A DNA stretch of 64,000 nucleotides from Tuctoria greenei (Eukaryota > Streptophyta > Magnoliopsida > Poales > Poaceae). The stretch spans positions 78,661,311-78,725,310 of the forward strand of contig JAYESD010000003.1 in the NCBI GenBank assembly GCA_036927565.1. Reading direction: 5' to 3'. The notes under the pieces were generated by a model that did not search any database, was not told the origin of the DNA, and saw nothing but the letters and a program-made list of their open reading frames with translations. The translations under genes and the position numbers were made by a program. Below are positions 43,690 to 55,069 of this stretch, one piece after another; positions within the stretch are counted from its first letter, which is position 1; the number at the start of each line of letters is the position of its first letter.

Positions 43690-44065
43690 ATGTCAGCTAG
43701 AACCAACGTAATTAAGGCTTAAACTGACGTAAGTTACTTAATTGCGTCGGTTTAACCTTAATTATGTCAGTTCCCGGCCGACGAAGCAATTTGGACGTGA
43801 TTAAGGTAACTTACGTCAGCTTCCGACATAAGTTAATTATATCAGTTTTCGGCAACCGACGTAAGTTATTAATGGGATGGGCCTCGGGCTGGGCCGGAGT
43901 ACTTACGTCGGCTGCAGTAGGCTGATGTAAGTTAAGTGGTGTAACTTACGTCGGTTGCACCAAACCGACATAAGTTAAGTGGTTTAACTTACGTCGGTCA
44001 GGACACACCGACGTAAGTTAAACTGGGCTAACTTACATCGGCATGGCTATAGCCGACGTAAATTA
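43690..44065. repeat. CACTA-2 subterminal array with inverted TTAACTTACGTCGG motifs
   Basis: At least a dozen copies of CGACGTAAGTTA or its reverse complement TAACTTACGTCG, often as head-to-head pairs 10-20 bp apart that would fold into hairpins (for example 43925-43980 and 43985-44035). Motif sequence differs completely from the arrays of CACTA-1 and CACTA-3, so its TNPA-like protein should have a different DNA specificity. Confidence 0.8.
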
Positions 44066-44959
44066 AGTTTTCAAATTTTTTTAAAAACAAAAACTGACTA
44101 CCTCGCTCGATGGCGAGAACAAAGAACACATACAGATAATAGCCAAAATAGATACACAGAAAAACAGTTATAAAAGATTATCCAAAACATTGACAACAAC
44201 ACAATTTGCAAATTAAGTTCCACCGGGCTACACGCTGGCCCCTCCACAGCCTCCGAGATCTACTCGGCGCGTTCCCGAACCCTGCAGAAGAAGCAACCAA
44301 CCAATTATGATTTAAGAAACCAACCATTCTCTCGCAGCATCATACTAACATATTCTGATTTAAGGAACCAACCAATTTGACTTCTGAGAAAGTTCATTTA
44401 GCTGAAACTCTTTATAAATGGCTGTCCAAAACTGCATTAAGTTTTCAGGACTTTGGCTACGACTTCAGTTTCAACCAACGCTAAATTTGAATTTAGAAGC
44501 CCCAAGCATGTAAAGGCGAGGTCCTAATGTTCTTGGCTAATTATTTATCTATGACTGAAAGCATTTTCTCATGACTATCATAAATTTGCATGTGATGATC
44601 TAATTACTTCTATGGTTTCATCAAAATAATGTGGACAGAGAAATTGTACTAAGACTAAAAACAAATTGTCATCAAGTATTATATACAGACTTAATTCCTA
44701 AATTTGAACATAAACATAGGAATATATGTACATGTCTAGAAAGCTTAAGGAGTCCTCTAACAAGTTTCTATTCGACACTAAGGCTAAAACTCACAATAAC
44801 AGGATGTATAGAAAACAAAAAGAGGGATAAACATATATTACCTGCTCTGGTGTTTGCTGCGACGGAAGCGTACGAATCTCGATATCCTGACCGCTGTGTC
44901 AAGCAAGAGCCTGCCATTGCAAAATATAAGAACATATATGTTATTGAAATGCTATGAAA
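44066..44959. other. CACTA-2 non-coding region
   Basis: AT-rich, no sustained ORF. By position it is the 3' untranslated or spacer region between the TNPA-like gene and the subterminal array. Confidence 0.5.
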
Positions 44960-47017
44960 ATTAACTATGGTACTTTAAATTATTTACTGCCACCGCTGCT
45001 TGCATCTGGGCCATCATTAAGTTCGTCCTCCGCTGCTCCTCTCTTGACCTCTGCAGCTCTGTTTGGGTCTACGTCAGCGTCTCCTTCAAAGAGAGGAGCT
45101 CCACCTGGGTTTGTGAGAGACGTCCACTGGTGGTCCTAACGGACGAGGCCTGCGATGATGAAGCGCCTCTCAAAGGTTGCGTCGACCTCGAGTCGACAAC
45201 TCCATCAAAAATTGCAAACCTACAAAAGAATGAAAACACTAAGTAGAAGAAGATAAATTGAAAAAGAAATTAAACACATGAAGAACTCACCGTCCATGGG
45301 CCTTCCCACCTTCCCTCGCGTACGCGTCTTGGGGGTCGATCGGTGCGCTTTCCCAATCGTAATCCGCACCGTGTATCTTCGCGACCTCCTGCGCGTACTT
45401 TGCCTACAAAACAAAGAAATCTTGTAAGCATGTCAATAATAGTATTAGTTATGATTAAATTGATAAATTTTGAAAACTTACCACTCGGTCGGCTGCGACC
45501 TGACTAAACTACCCGGGCTGAGAAGGGTCACTTCCCTTGTGACCTCTCTTCCAAGCATGGGTCGGGGTCAGCTCATGACCCATCTCTCGCTCCTGTATAG
45601 TTGTGTTAGTGAGATAATAATATTAGGAACACATAAATAAATTTAATTACTTACCATGCGTGTAGCCAAACGCAAGTAGCCGTCGCCGCCATAGTTGTGC
45701 TTGCCGTCGGACACCATGTGACAATGTCTAGCCTTTGTGGACTTATTGATGAAAGCGTCGCTAGCCCAGTACAGACAGAGAGCTAAGTACGCCTCAGTGT
45801 TACCCTGTAACCAGAAAATAGTAACCTGCACATATTTTCTTTTTCATCAATGCAGTTAACATACATAGATATTGTAAATATTTAACAATATTAAAAATTA
45901 CCTTCGCGTACTGCTCCTCTGTGAAGTACGCGTCGGAGTCCTTCCTAAATGGACCCCTTTGCTGCTCCTGCTCCTGCTCCTGCACCAGGGGGTGCCGCTT
46001 ATAGTACGCGTTGACGGTCTGAATCCAGGCACTCGACAACGCCGCCGTCGTGAGCTTCCGAGCGTTGTAATGGAACATGTGTCTCATGTGGTCCTCCATG
46101 CCCGGTTCCTCTACTTGGTACCTCAGCTTTAATCAAACAAACATTTCAGTGATATGCATTAACAATTCAAATGAGTTGAAAAAATAAAATTGTTAAACTT
46201 ACCATAAAATCGTGCCACACGGCTCTTTAAGCCGTGCTGTGGACCGGGTGAGAGGATGAGCGTAGTCGTCCCACGACATGGCAGGGAAACTGTCAATGAC
46301 ACTGGGGTAGTGCAACTTCACGATAGCACCCAGGACACCGTTAACCTATCTGTGGTGTGTCTCAGCCCCAATGAACAAAAAGTCGTAGAAACATCTGCAA
46401 AATATATTAAGTCATTAGGTAAAGGAAAACAACATCTAATATTTAATATACTATATACAGTTTTTACCTGTCACCAACAGGACGGATCGTGGTCCGCTGA
46501 GAAGTAACTCGAGGAGGAGCCGCAAAGTGGGTCCTCCTCGTCCATCGCCTCTGCTGTGACGCCGCCACGTCCTGTGACCCTAAAGGCTCTACAGAACCGT
46601 CGGAGTCCAAAGGAAGGCTAGCGGTAGCCGGCTGCCGAGAAAGACTAGCGCTAGCTGGCTCCGAAGGGAGGCTAGCGCTAGAGGGCCCCTATAGCGGCCC
46701 AGCCTCTAACTCGGGCTCATGTAGCGGCTCCCTAGCCTCTGACTCGGACTCAGAAGACTGTGAGTCAGACTACACAAAAGAAAAAGATTGATAATAAATA
46801 ATTATGAACAACTACAATTTTTAAAATAACTTTATTGTAAACTAAAATTTACCTCCATTCGTTGAAAGCACACGACAGCTGAGTGTGGAGCGTGCGCCAA
46901 AAAGAGGGAATGTCGACTCGAAGGTAACGAGGTCCCTGAGCAAGGGTCTCGTGGCGGCTCAAACCCTCTCACTGGCTTCCCCTTCCCCTTCCCCTTCCCC
47001 TTCACCTTTGACATCAT
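44960..47017 (-). pseudogene. TNPA-like protein of CACTA-2 (Transposase_24 type), exons recognisable
   Basis: Multi-exon minus-strand gene. The N-terminus near 47017 is lysine/glycine-rich (VKGKGKGKGKPVRG). Recognisable exon pieces: MEDHMRHMFHYNARKLTTAA and DSDAYFTEEQYAK (46099-45901); GNTEAYLALCLYWASDAFIN and HNYGGDGYLRLATRM (about 45815-45658); REMGHELTPTHAWKRGHKGS (about 45600-45530); an exon near 45410-45290 (AKYAQEVAKIHGADYDWE); and a coiled-coil C-terminal exon near 45220-44960 (LSQTQVELLSLKETL, TELQRSREEQRRTNLMMAQM). Intron edges GT..AG are visible at several junctions. The coiled-coil exon contains a TAG where CAG (Gln) is expected, and another stop lies in the HKGSDPSQPG exon. The protein type matches the CACTA-1 gene by domain but not closely by sequence. 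Confidence 0.65.
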
Positions 47018-47095
47018 TCTGTTGCAATGAATAAATGATTAATATGCAAAGATAATATACAAAATTAATGTTAAGTTAGTAAATAAAACGTTACT

Positions 47096-48690
47096 TCAAA
47101 ATTCATCAACATCACCGTCATGCACCCTACTCCTTAAACCAGCACATCGATCTTCTTCTTCCGCATATCGTTTTCGTTTGCGCAAATCAGCAGTTTTGAC
47201 TAAGTCATCGATATCTTCAGTATTCGATTCTGATTTTATTTTCGCTTCCATGCCAATCTCGATATCTTGAGCGTCTCCAACTAAGTCATTGAGTTCTACA
47301 CCGGGCTCGACCGAGAAGGAGTCTAGCAACTCCTCCTCTTGGTAGACCACATCAGCCTCAGCTTCCTCATGGTAATCATCATCTCCTGGAGCGTATAACT
47401 GCTCACGAGGATTCACCTTATGTACGACCCACCAAGCTTTGAATTTATTGCATGGATAAGGTAGATAGTACACTTGCTCTACCTGGTGTGCAAGAACTAA
47501 TGAATCGAATCCTTTCAACCGTTCCTTGTGTTTTACTTTGACCATGCCAAATTAATTTACTCGAATTCCACAAATGGAATCAAACCATTCGCAGTCGAAG
47601 AATACTGCTCAAATTGTCTTGTTTCCGACAAAAGTGAATTCAAGGATTCTTTTAATAATTCCGTAGTACAAAGTTTCATTTTCTTGCGAATCGATTTCCC
47701 TCATCAAAACTTCGGTATTACATGCTGCCGTGAGAGGACAAAGAGATTCAACGGCATGAACCCATCTGTCCTTGGCGTGAACCCATTTGTCGCCAACCCG
47801 ATGCGAACATTTCTCGCTTAACGACCGAATTCTTGGTCGAACCGGTCCAGCGCCTTCCATGCCTCACCATCGGACGGGTGCGTCATGACTCCATTATTAT
47901 GACCCTCACATTCTTTGTGCCATCTCATGTGTCTAGCTGTTTTTTTTGAAAGGAACAGCCGCTTTAACCTTGGTGTCATGGGTAAGTAACAAAGCTGCTT
48001 ACGTGTGACTTCCATCGTCACAGTATCACCATCATTATTAACAACTTCGACAAACCTCGGTTGACCACATTTCAAACATTTGTTCTCATTGGCATGCTCT
48101 CTTCGGAAAAGCATGCAGTTGTCCGGACACACATCAATCTTCTCATACTTCATACCGAGACCGAAAAGAATTTTCTTCAATTTATACATATCTTTAGGCA
48201 CTTTGTTGGGATGTGGAAGGCATCGTTGAACAAATTGATGAGCTCGTTGTAACAGTTATTAGAAAAGAAGAACTTAGAGTTAATTGCCATAAGTCTAGTC
48301 ACAAAATGGAGGATTGTCATTTTAGTCTGTCCATGCATCGGCTCTTCTGAATCTTTGAGAGGTTTGAAGAACTTTTTAACCTCTGCTGTTTGAGGATCCT
48401 ATGTAAGCTCTAGTCGTATAGCTTCCAGCATCTCATCCATCATATCAACCTCCGTGGCATCATCATTGTCTGCTTTCACTTCTTCTACAACATGAGAAGA
48501 TGTCTCGCCATGGAAGTTCCACAACTCGTAATGTGACACACGACTGTTTTGACACAAGTGCATCGTAAGTTCCACTTTGTCCAAAAATGTTCTGTTTCGG
48601 CATTTTGTACATGGGCACCGCGCCTTATCGCTATTTGACAATGAAAAAGCTCGTTCCACAAAAGCTTATGTCTTGGCGTACCACTCATCT
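47096..48690 (-). pseudogene. CACTA-2 transposase (TNP2) with catalytic core deleted
   Basis: Two ends of a transposase joined together. The 5' end has the transposase-associated N-terminal domain (KARCPCTKCRNRTFLDKVEL, HLCQNSRVSHYELW; 48659-48500). After a gap comes the start of the TNP2 region: MKYEKIDVCPDNCMLFRREH, CLKCGQPRF, LPMTPRLKRLFLSKKTARHM and MRWHKECEGHNNGVMTHPSD (48201-47818). Immediately after EAWKALDRFDQEFGR (about 47820) the sequence jumps to a C-terminal DUF4216-like region: YYGIIKRILEF, then ALVLAHQVEQVYYLPYPC-like (about 47500) and a long acidic tail ending at 47096. The roughly 300-residue core that should contain the DG and downstream acidic catalytic motifs is absent, so no active enzyme is possible. 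Confidence 0.78.
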
Positions 48691-48918
48691 AAGTGACCAC
48701 CAGTTCTGCTCTTCCAACCAGTATACATCCAACTACGGTCTTCTCCTATGTTTGACTCTGCAATTTAAAGCCGGACAAAATTACCCTTAGTTTCTCGTTA
48801 ATATATAAATGATTGAGGAAATAATGAGAGAGACAATGAAATGGGTCCATCGAGTCTGCCATACACACGCGCGGTGATTTAGTCACATACTTTAAGTTCA
48901 CACTACATGGGCCACAAC
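48691..48918. other. Short non-coding stretch beside the hAT-like element
   Basis: Upstream flank of the CACTA-2 transposase remnant. No subterminal repeats and no terminus were recognised. Its last eight bases, GCCACAAC (48911-48918), form the left member of the hAT-like element's target duplication. Confidence 0.5.
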
Positions 48919-49790
48919 TATAGATGGCCAAATGGGCTGGGCCAAACGAGCATGGCCCGACACGAAAAAATCAGGATCGGGCCAGCTCGAAGCACGACAC
49001 GGGCCGTGCTCGGGCTTGAGCTCAAGACCGTCGGCCTAGCCCGGCATGATCTAGTTAAGGGCGGCCCGATCGACCTGTCAATGTGGCTCGATGAGCCCGA
49101 TGGACCCAGCCTGGCCCGACCACGACCTGTTTAGCCCACTTAGCATATAAAAGTAGTAACCTAAAATTCCAAACCCTACAACACCTCCCACTCCTCCTGT
49201 TCGGTCGCCGATCCCGCACCTAGAACCCCGTTCGACACTTCGAGCGCCACATATAGAATCCTGCCCGTCCCTGACCCTTCTCTCTCCTCCCCGGTCGTCG
49301 AGTCCCCCGGACCCCGCTCAGCCGCCATCAACTCCCTCGCCTCATAGTGAGTTGTCGGCCGCCGCCTGCCATCTGCGATGTCAGGCCTCATTCTTCCCCT
49401 AATATATGAGGATGCGAGACGAGCCCGACAAGCGACGACTCCTAGGCTCTCATCCAGAGGAGGCGAGGCGAGGCGAGGACCCCGGTAGGTCTACGGCGAG
49501 CCGACGAAATGATTGGCAAAGAAGATGCGGTGGAGGCGACGAGGCTCGAGGAGGTGACCACGGCTCGGCCAAGCTTCAGGCCGACACGACACACTCGGCT
49601 CGCGAACGGGCCCGGCACAGCCCGATAGGGGAAAATGAGATTCGTCATGCTTGGCCTTTGCTTATGGCCCATCGTGCCAGCCTGGCCCGACAAGGCAAAT
49701 TTGCGGGTCGTGTCGGGACTAATGTATTCAGGCACGAGACCGGTCGGGCTCGGGCCCGGCCGGCCCGGCACGGTCCATTGGCCATTTATA
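48919..49790. mobile_element. hAT-like non-autonomous transposon, 872 bp
   Basis: Terminal inverted repeats: left TATAGATGGCCAA, right (reverse complement) TATAAATGGCCAA, 12 of 13 identical, followed on both sides by GGGCC/GGCCCG-rich subterminal sequence. Flanks GCCACAAC (48911-48918) and GCCATGAC (49791-49798) match at 6 of 8 bases, fitting the 8-bp duplication of hAT elements after two transitions. Ends of the form 'TGGCAAA(C)GGGC' with GGCC-rich interiors are familiar from grass hAT families. No transposase is encoded; open frames inside reflect high GC. Confidence 0.75.
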
Positions 49791-49798
49791 GCCATGAC

Positions 49799-49998
49799 AG
49801 AACCTAAGTGCCTTGATAGCCGGCCGCCCCCGATGCCGCAATCGCACACCCGGCGCCCGAGCTCGGTGCCCCAATCGCATACCCGGCACCTCAGCGCCCC
49901 CGACGGTCGGCGCCTCAAGTATATGAATAAAGAGAGACTAATAATACTATTATTATAAAACACAAAGTCACAAATACAAGAGTAGATGGATTCTGCCC
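49799..49998. other. Mixed fragment: 34-bp direct repeat and an Athila-like LTR scrap
   Basis: GCCGCAATCGCACACCCGGC (49834-49853) recurs 34 bp later as GCCCCAATCGCATACCCGGC (49868-49887). From about 49923 to 49982 the sequence (ACTAATAATACTATTATTATAAAACACAAAGTCACAAAT-type) resembles the G2 LTR at about 34285-34335. So an old LTR piece abuts CACTA-3's left end. Confidence 0.4.
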
Positions 49999-49999
49999 T

Positions 50000-51320
50000 G
50001 ATGCAACGATTGTACTGCAACGAATACTAAATCATTGCTGTAAGCTTGGTATTTTGCCACGATTCACTAGTTCATGGCATGAGCATCTATCATCACAAAA
50101 CACGATCATTGCATTAGGATCTGTTGCCATGATTCACTAGTTCGTGGCATTAGGATCTATCGCCACGAATCTGTTGCCACAATTCACTAGTTTGTGGCAT
50201 TAGTATCTATCACCACGGAACCCGATCGTTGCATTAGGATCTGTTGCCACAATTCACTAGTTCATGGCATTAGGATCTATCGCCAGGAATCTGTTGCCAC
50301 GATTCAATAGTTCGTGGCATTAGCATTTATCGCCACGAAACCCGTTCGTTGCATTAGGATCTGTTGCCATGATTCACTAGTTCATGGCATTAGCATCTAA
50401 GCATCTATCGCCACGAAACCCGATCGTTGCATTAGAATCTGTTGCCACGATTCACTAGTTCATGGCATTAGCATCTATCGCCATGGAACCCAATCGTTGC
50501 ATTATAATCTGTTTATACGATTCAATAGTTCGTGGCGTTGGCATCTATCGCCACGGAACACGATCGTTGCATTAGGATATGTTGCCACGATTCACTAGAT
50601 CGTTGTGTTAGCATCTATCACCATAGGACACAATCGTTGCATTAGGAACTTTTGCCACGCATCACCCGTTCGTGGCGATAGGATCTATTGCCACGAAACA
50701 CAATCGTTGTGTTAGGATTGTTGCCACGAAATACCGGTTTGTGGCGTTAGGGTCTATCGCCACGGAACATAATCGCTGCATTAGGAACTTTTGCCACAAT
50801 TCATCAGTTCGTGGCATTACGATCTATCGCCACAAAACACACAAACGTCGCGTTAGGAACTTATGCCACGATTTACAAGTTCATGGCGATAGGATCTGTC
50901 ACCATGATACACTATCGTTGTATTAGGATCTGTTGCCACGAAATACCGACTGGAGGCGTTAAGATCTATCACCATGGAACATAATCGTTGCATTAGGAAC
51001 TTCTGCCACGATTCACCAGTTCGTGGCATTAGGATCTATCGCCACGAAACACAAACGTTGCATTAGGAACTTATGCCACGATTCACATGTTCGTTGCGAT
51101 AGGATCTATCGCCATGAAACACTATCTTTGTATTAGGATATGTTACCACGAAATACCAGTTGGTGGCGTCAAGATCTATCGCCACGGGACACAAACGTTG
51201 CATTATGAACATTTGCAACAATTTACCAGTTTGTGGCATTACAATCTATTGCCACGAAACACAAACGTTGCATTAGGAACTTATGCCATGATTCACCAGT
51301 TCGTGGCTTGCTTCTAAGCT
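50000..51320. repeat. CACTA-3 subterminal array of hairpin-forming repeats
   Basis: Long tandem array, period about 70-75 bp early and about 130 bp in its later part. Units carry GCCACGATTCACTAGTTCGTGGC, whose arms GCCACGA and TTCGTGGC-like pair around a short loop, followed by CATCTATCGCCACGAAAC and CGTTGCATTAGGA. Copies from 50640 on use GGATCTATCGCCACG and AACTTTTGCCACG variants. Read-through ORFs here are artefacts. Confidence 0.85.
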
Positions 51321-51389
51321 TGCTGCTAAATAGAATAGCGGCTTCTATCTTTTAATAAAAGAAAATCAAGTAGTTCACGTACAGCTAGC

Positions 51390-54300
51390 TCACACAGTAC
51401 TTATATAAAAAAAATCATCATCTTCGCTGTCCTCCCCCAATATTGGAGGTACAATACCATCATTGATATATGTATCATCATCATTGTCGTCATCTTCATC
51501 TTCATTTGAAAGAGCAGAAGCATCACCGACTGCTCCCTCGATGTCATTCCTATCCCATGCGGTCATATCCTCATTTATATCAGTAAGTTGTCGATCATCA
51601 AATGTCTCAGCCTCCATCGTCTCAGTGACATTATTTTCACTGTCTCCAGGGGGCATGGCAAAAAGGTTTCGTGGCTTCGTTTTAACAACTGTAGCCCATT
51701 TAGGTCGCTTCACACTTCTAACGTAAAAAACTTGTTCTGCTTGGGTGGCCAGAATGTAAGGCTCATACTTAAATTGAGAAATAGTAGTATCAACATCTAT
51801 CATTCCGTATCCATCCATTTTGTAGCCTCTGCTTTGGCTCTGACCGGAACGATGCCGATCAAACCATTCACATTCAAATAACAGAACCTCTTGATTTTCT
51901 TCAAAATCAACAGAAATCATTTTCTTGATTACTCCATACCACTCATGATCACCATCCCGAACAACAACACCACTGTTTTGCGTCCGTAAATCTTTTTCCA
52001 CCTCTGTTGTTCGAAAGAAGAAGCCATTCATGAATGATCGACTAAAAAAACGTGCCCGACGATCAGCTCCTCTGGATAATGTATACAAATAATCGGTTAC
52101 TTTGCCTTCTTTGTGTAATGTTGTAATCTGTACACATTAATTAGTATAAAAGGGGTCATCGATAAACCAACTTCAAAACAGTTATTTCTTCAATATTTCA
52201 TCGAAGTAAAAAATTGCATGTTTTTACTCGTTTCTGAAACCAATAAATAAACTCATCTCTATGACGTTTTTCAACATCACGAGAATGAATCTTTTTCAGC
52301 TCTTCAAAATGCTCACTGAAAAGGGTACAAAATTAAATTATCCATCCACAATAAGCATGATCCAATATAGAACATTTGAGTTATACGTACTTGATCCATG
52401 GAGCGGCCTCTTCAACATTAGAAAAAATATAATGCCTGATGTTATGTAGCTCCACCATAGTATGTTGGCCCCATTTAAACCATTTTTAGAATTATCAACT
52501 TCTGTAAATATATTAGACTCGCGAGAAGGTTCATTCCTAGCTGCAGCTTCATGACGTTTTGGCCTATTAAGCTTGGTGCTAATGTTATTTAAAAACTGAC
52601 TACAAATAGTCATACACTCTTCCATGATATACCCCTCAGCTATAGAACCCTCCGGGTGAGCTCTGTTACGTACATATCTCTTCCATGTACCAAGGTACCT
52701 CTCAATTGGATACATCCATCTGTAAGAAACAGGTCCACCCAAGTGAACTTCTTTGCCAAGATGGATTGGAAGATGTACCATGATATCAAAGAAAGCGGGA
52801 AGAAGCAACATCTCAAGCTTACAAATTGTTTCAGGAAATTGTTCAATCATCTTATCTAAATTTTGTTCTGCTAATTCTTTAGAACAAATTCCAAAAAAGA
52901 ATTTGCTAAACTCAATTAAAGGTTCAACAACCTTATTAGGCAATATGTCATGTATTGCAATAGGAAGGAGCTTCTGAAATATAATATGGCAGTCATGAGT
53001 TTTTAGACCTGATACCTTACGTGTTGTTATGTCCACACTTCTCTTGATGTTTGAGGCATAACCATCGGGCATCTTCACATCTGCCAAAAACTTGCACAAG
53101 GTGGTCTTCGGATCTTTTTGGAAAGTATCTGATGCTGATGGACAATCATACTTCCCTTTCATACCCATCGGATGTTGCTTTGGCCCTATACCCATTTCCT
53201 GCACATCAAAATGAGCTTGTAGGCTATCTTTTGTTTTACCATCCATATTAAGCAATGTCCCCAATATGCTATCACAAATGTTTTTATCAATGTGCATGAC
53301 ATCCAAGTCATGCCTTATTAGCAATGTCTTCCAATACGGGAGCTGAAAAAAATATACTTTTCTTCTTCCAACTATGACACCTATCTTCCTTAGTGCGCTT
53401 TCTCTTACTATTCATCTGTCCAAAACTCACTTGATCAAAAGTATCGTATTGTTGGAGTACTTCGTGACTAGAGAGTGATGTTGGAGCCTCTCTATTCTCT
53501 ATTTTGTTGTTCAAAGAAGCTTTGTCCCGACGCCACCGGTGAATTTGAGGTAGGAAACGATGATGACCCATGTAGCAATACTTTCATCCATGTTTCAACC
53601 ACAAGGCATCAGTGTTTACATGGCAGTATGGACATGCTGGCCTACCTTTTGTGCTCCATCCACATAGCATTGCATATGATGGAAAATCATTTATTGTCCA
53701 CAATATAGAAGCTCGCATGAGAAATGTCCCTTTCTTTGAACTGTCGTATGTTTCAACACCCAGACCATAACTTTAGTAGCTCATCAATCAAAGGCTGGAG
53801 ATACACATCAATGTTTTCTCTAGATGACTTTGGTCCAGGAATTTTCATTGACATCAACCAATAAGGCTGCTTCATATACAACCAAGGTGGTAGATTATAA
53901 GGGATTAGAATCACAGGCCATGTAATGTAAGAAACATTCATTACTCCAAAAGAATTTAAACCATCAGATGCTAGCCCAAGTCTTATGTTGCGAGGATCAG
54001 ATGAGAAACTTGGGTGAATGCTATCAAAATGCTTCCGAATCTGCAGGATGGCGTAACATTCCATCATCAATACGTTCTTCTTTGTGCCAGCGCATGTTTG
54101 ATGCCGTTGATTCTGCCATATAAAACCTTTGAAGACGGGGAATAAGAGGGAAGTATCGTAGAATCTGGCGTGCTACAAGCTTCATGGCTTTTCCACAAGA
54201 TAAAGACTCTCTTGCAACCCCACCAGTTCTATTTTTCCATCTTAACTCACCACATTTTGGGCATCGATCCAGCAGATAATAGTCCTTCCCGAATAACACA

Positions 54301-54990
54301 CAGTCATTGACACATGCATCAATCCTTTCGTAGCTCGGCCCGAGGTCATGAACAACCTTCTGAACTTTATCAAGTGTATTAGGAATGCAATGGCCCTCTG
54401 AAAGCACATATGAGAATAGTTCAAGGATCAACTCACACACTTTTTTGCTCAAACCAGTTAGACACTTTATCTGGTATACAACCTGAAAATGAAGGATACT
54501 TGGGTCACCTTCACACAACCTGGATACAACTCCTTTTTGGCATCATTAATAAGTCATAAAATGGCTTTGCACACCCAGTAGGCTCCTGCTGGCTTATAGC
54601 ATTTTCTGGATCATCAACATCTGTTGAAGTACCACCATGATCGTTGCATCTAATAAGACTAGACATCATATTTTCCATAGCAGCATCATCAGAAATTATC
54701 TCCTCATTATTTGTTGATTGCTCAGCAATATTTTTATCAACTCGTTTTTTTCCATGGTGTACCCAACAAGTATAATCAATGACATCCCATTACAAAGTAA
54801 GTGAAGATGAACTTCCTTGCGTGTCCCGTGGAAAATATTACGACATTTCGTGCAAGGACAAGGCTTAGTTTCTTCTTCACGAGTGCCTTGGAATACTAAA
54901 TTTAAAAATGACTTCATTCCGTTCCGCCACTCCTTCGTACGCCTGTCTTTCCCATCAATGTCTTATCTTCTGACATCGCTTCCTACAATT
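51390..54990 (-). pseudogene. CACTA-3 transposase (TNP2/TNPD type), near complete but interrupted
   Basis: Catalyses cut-and-paste movement of CACTA elements. In order on the minus strand: transposase-associated N-terminal domain (KEWRNGMKSFLNLVF, KPCPCTKCRNIFHGTRKE; 54950-54780); TNP2 start (YERIDACVNDCVLFGKDYYL, CPKCGELRW; 54330-54230); FPLIPRLQRFYMAESTASNM (about 54160-54100); IRLGLASDGLNSFGVMN (about 53980-53930), holding the first conserved Asp-Gly; LPPWLYMKQPYWLMSMKIPG and IDVYLQPLIDELLKLW (about 53900-53760); GRPACPYCHVNTDALWLKHG (about 53660-53600); HDLDVMHIDKNICDSILGTL (about 53310-53250); a DUF4218 region (GGPVSYRWMYPIERYLGTWK, RNRAHPEGSIAEGYIMEECM; 52745-52620); an exon near 52310-52230; and a DUF4216 region (VLLFECEWFDRHRSGQ, LATQAEQVFYVRSVKRPKW; 51880-51690) with an acidic tail ending near 51390. 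Lesions: a frameshift near 54050 and TGA at about 53593 where TGG is expected; others are probable introns. Confidence 0.82.
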
Positions 54991-55069
54991 CAATCAGCGT
55001 ATCCATAAGAGGATTGAACTACAATAAAATTATGTGAGCAATTGTACCTAGCGTTGCTGCTCCTCCACG

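Larger units (their letters stand above)
43668..48918 (-). mobile_element. CACTA (En/Spm) DNA transposon 2, left (3') end intact, right end lost
   Basis: Minus-strand element: terminus and subterminal array at the left (43668-44065), TNPA-like gene (44960-47017), then a transposase remnant (47096-48690) in opposite-to-coordinate order. The right terminus and its subterminal array were not found. The sequence after 48690 runs only 228 bp before a hAT-like element begins, and no matching repeats resume beyond it. Confidence 0.8.

Noticed and set aside
49406..50020. Long open frames on both strands over the hAT-like element
   Set aside because: GC-rich subterminal sequence with few stops; no transposase motif on either strand.
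50672..51317. Repeat-derived ORFs in the CACTA-3 array
   Set aside because: Same reason: periodic non-coding repeats.
50000..51320. Regular repeats with palindromic parts, superficially like a CRISPR array
   Set aside because: No constant repeat with unique spacers, eukaryotic context, and direct adjacency to a CACTA transposase.
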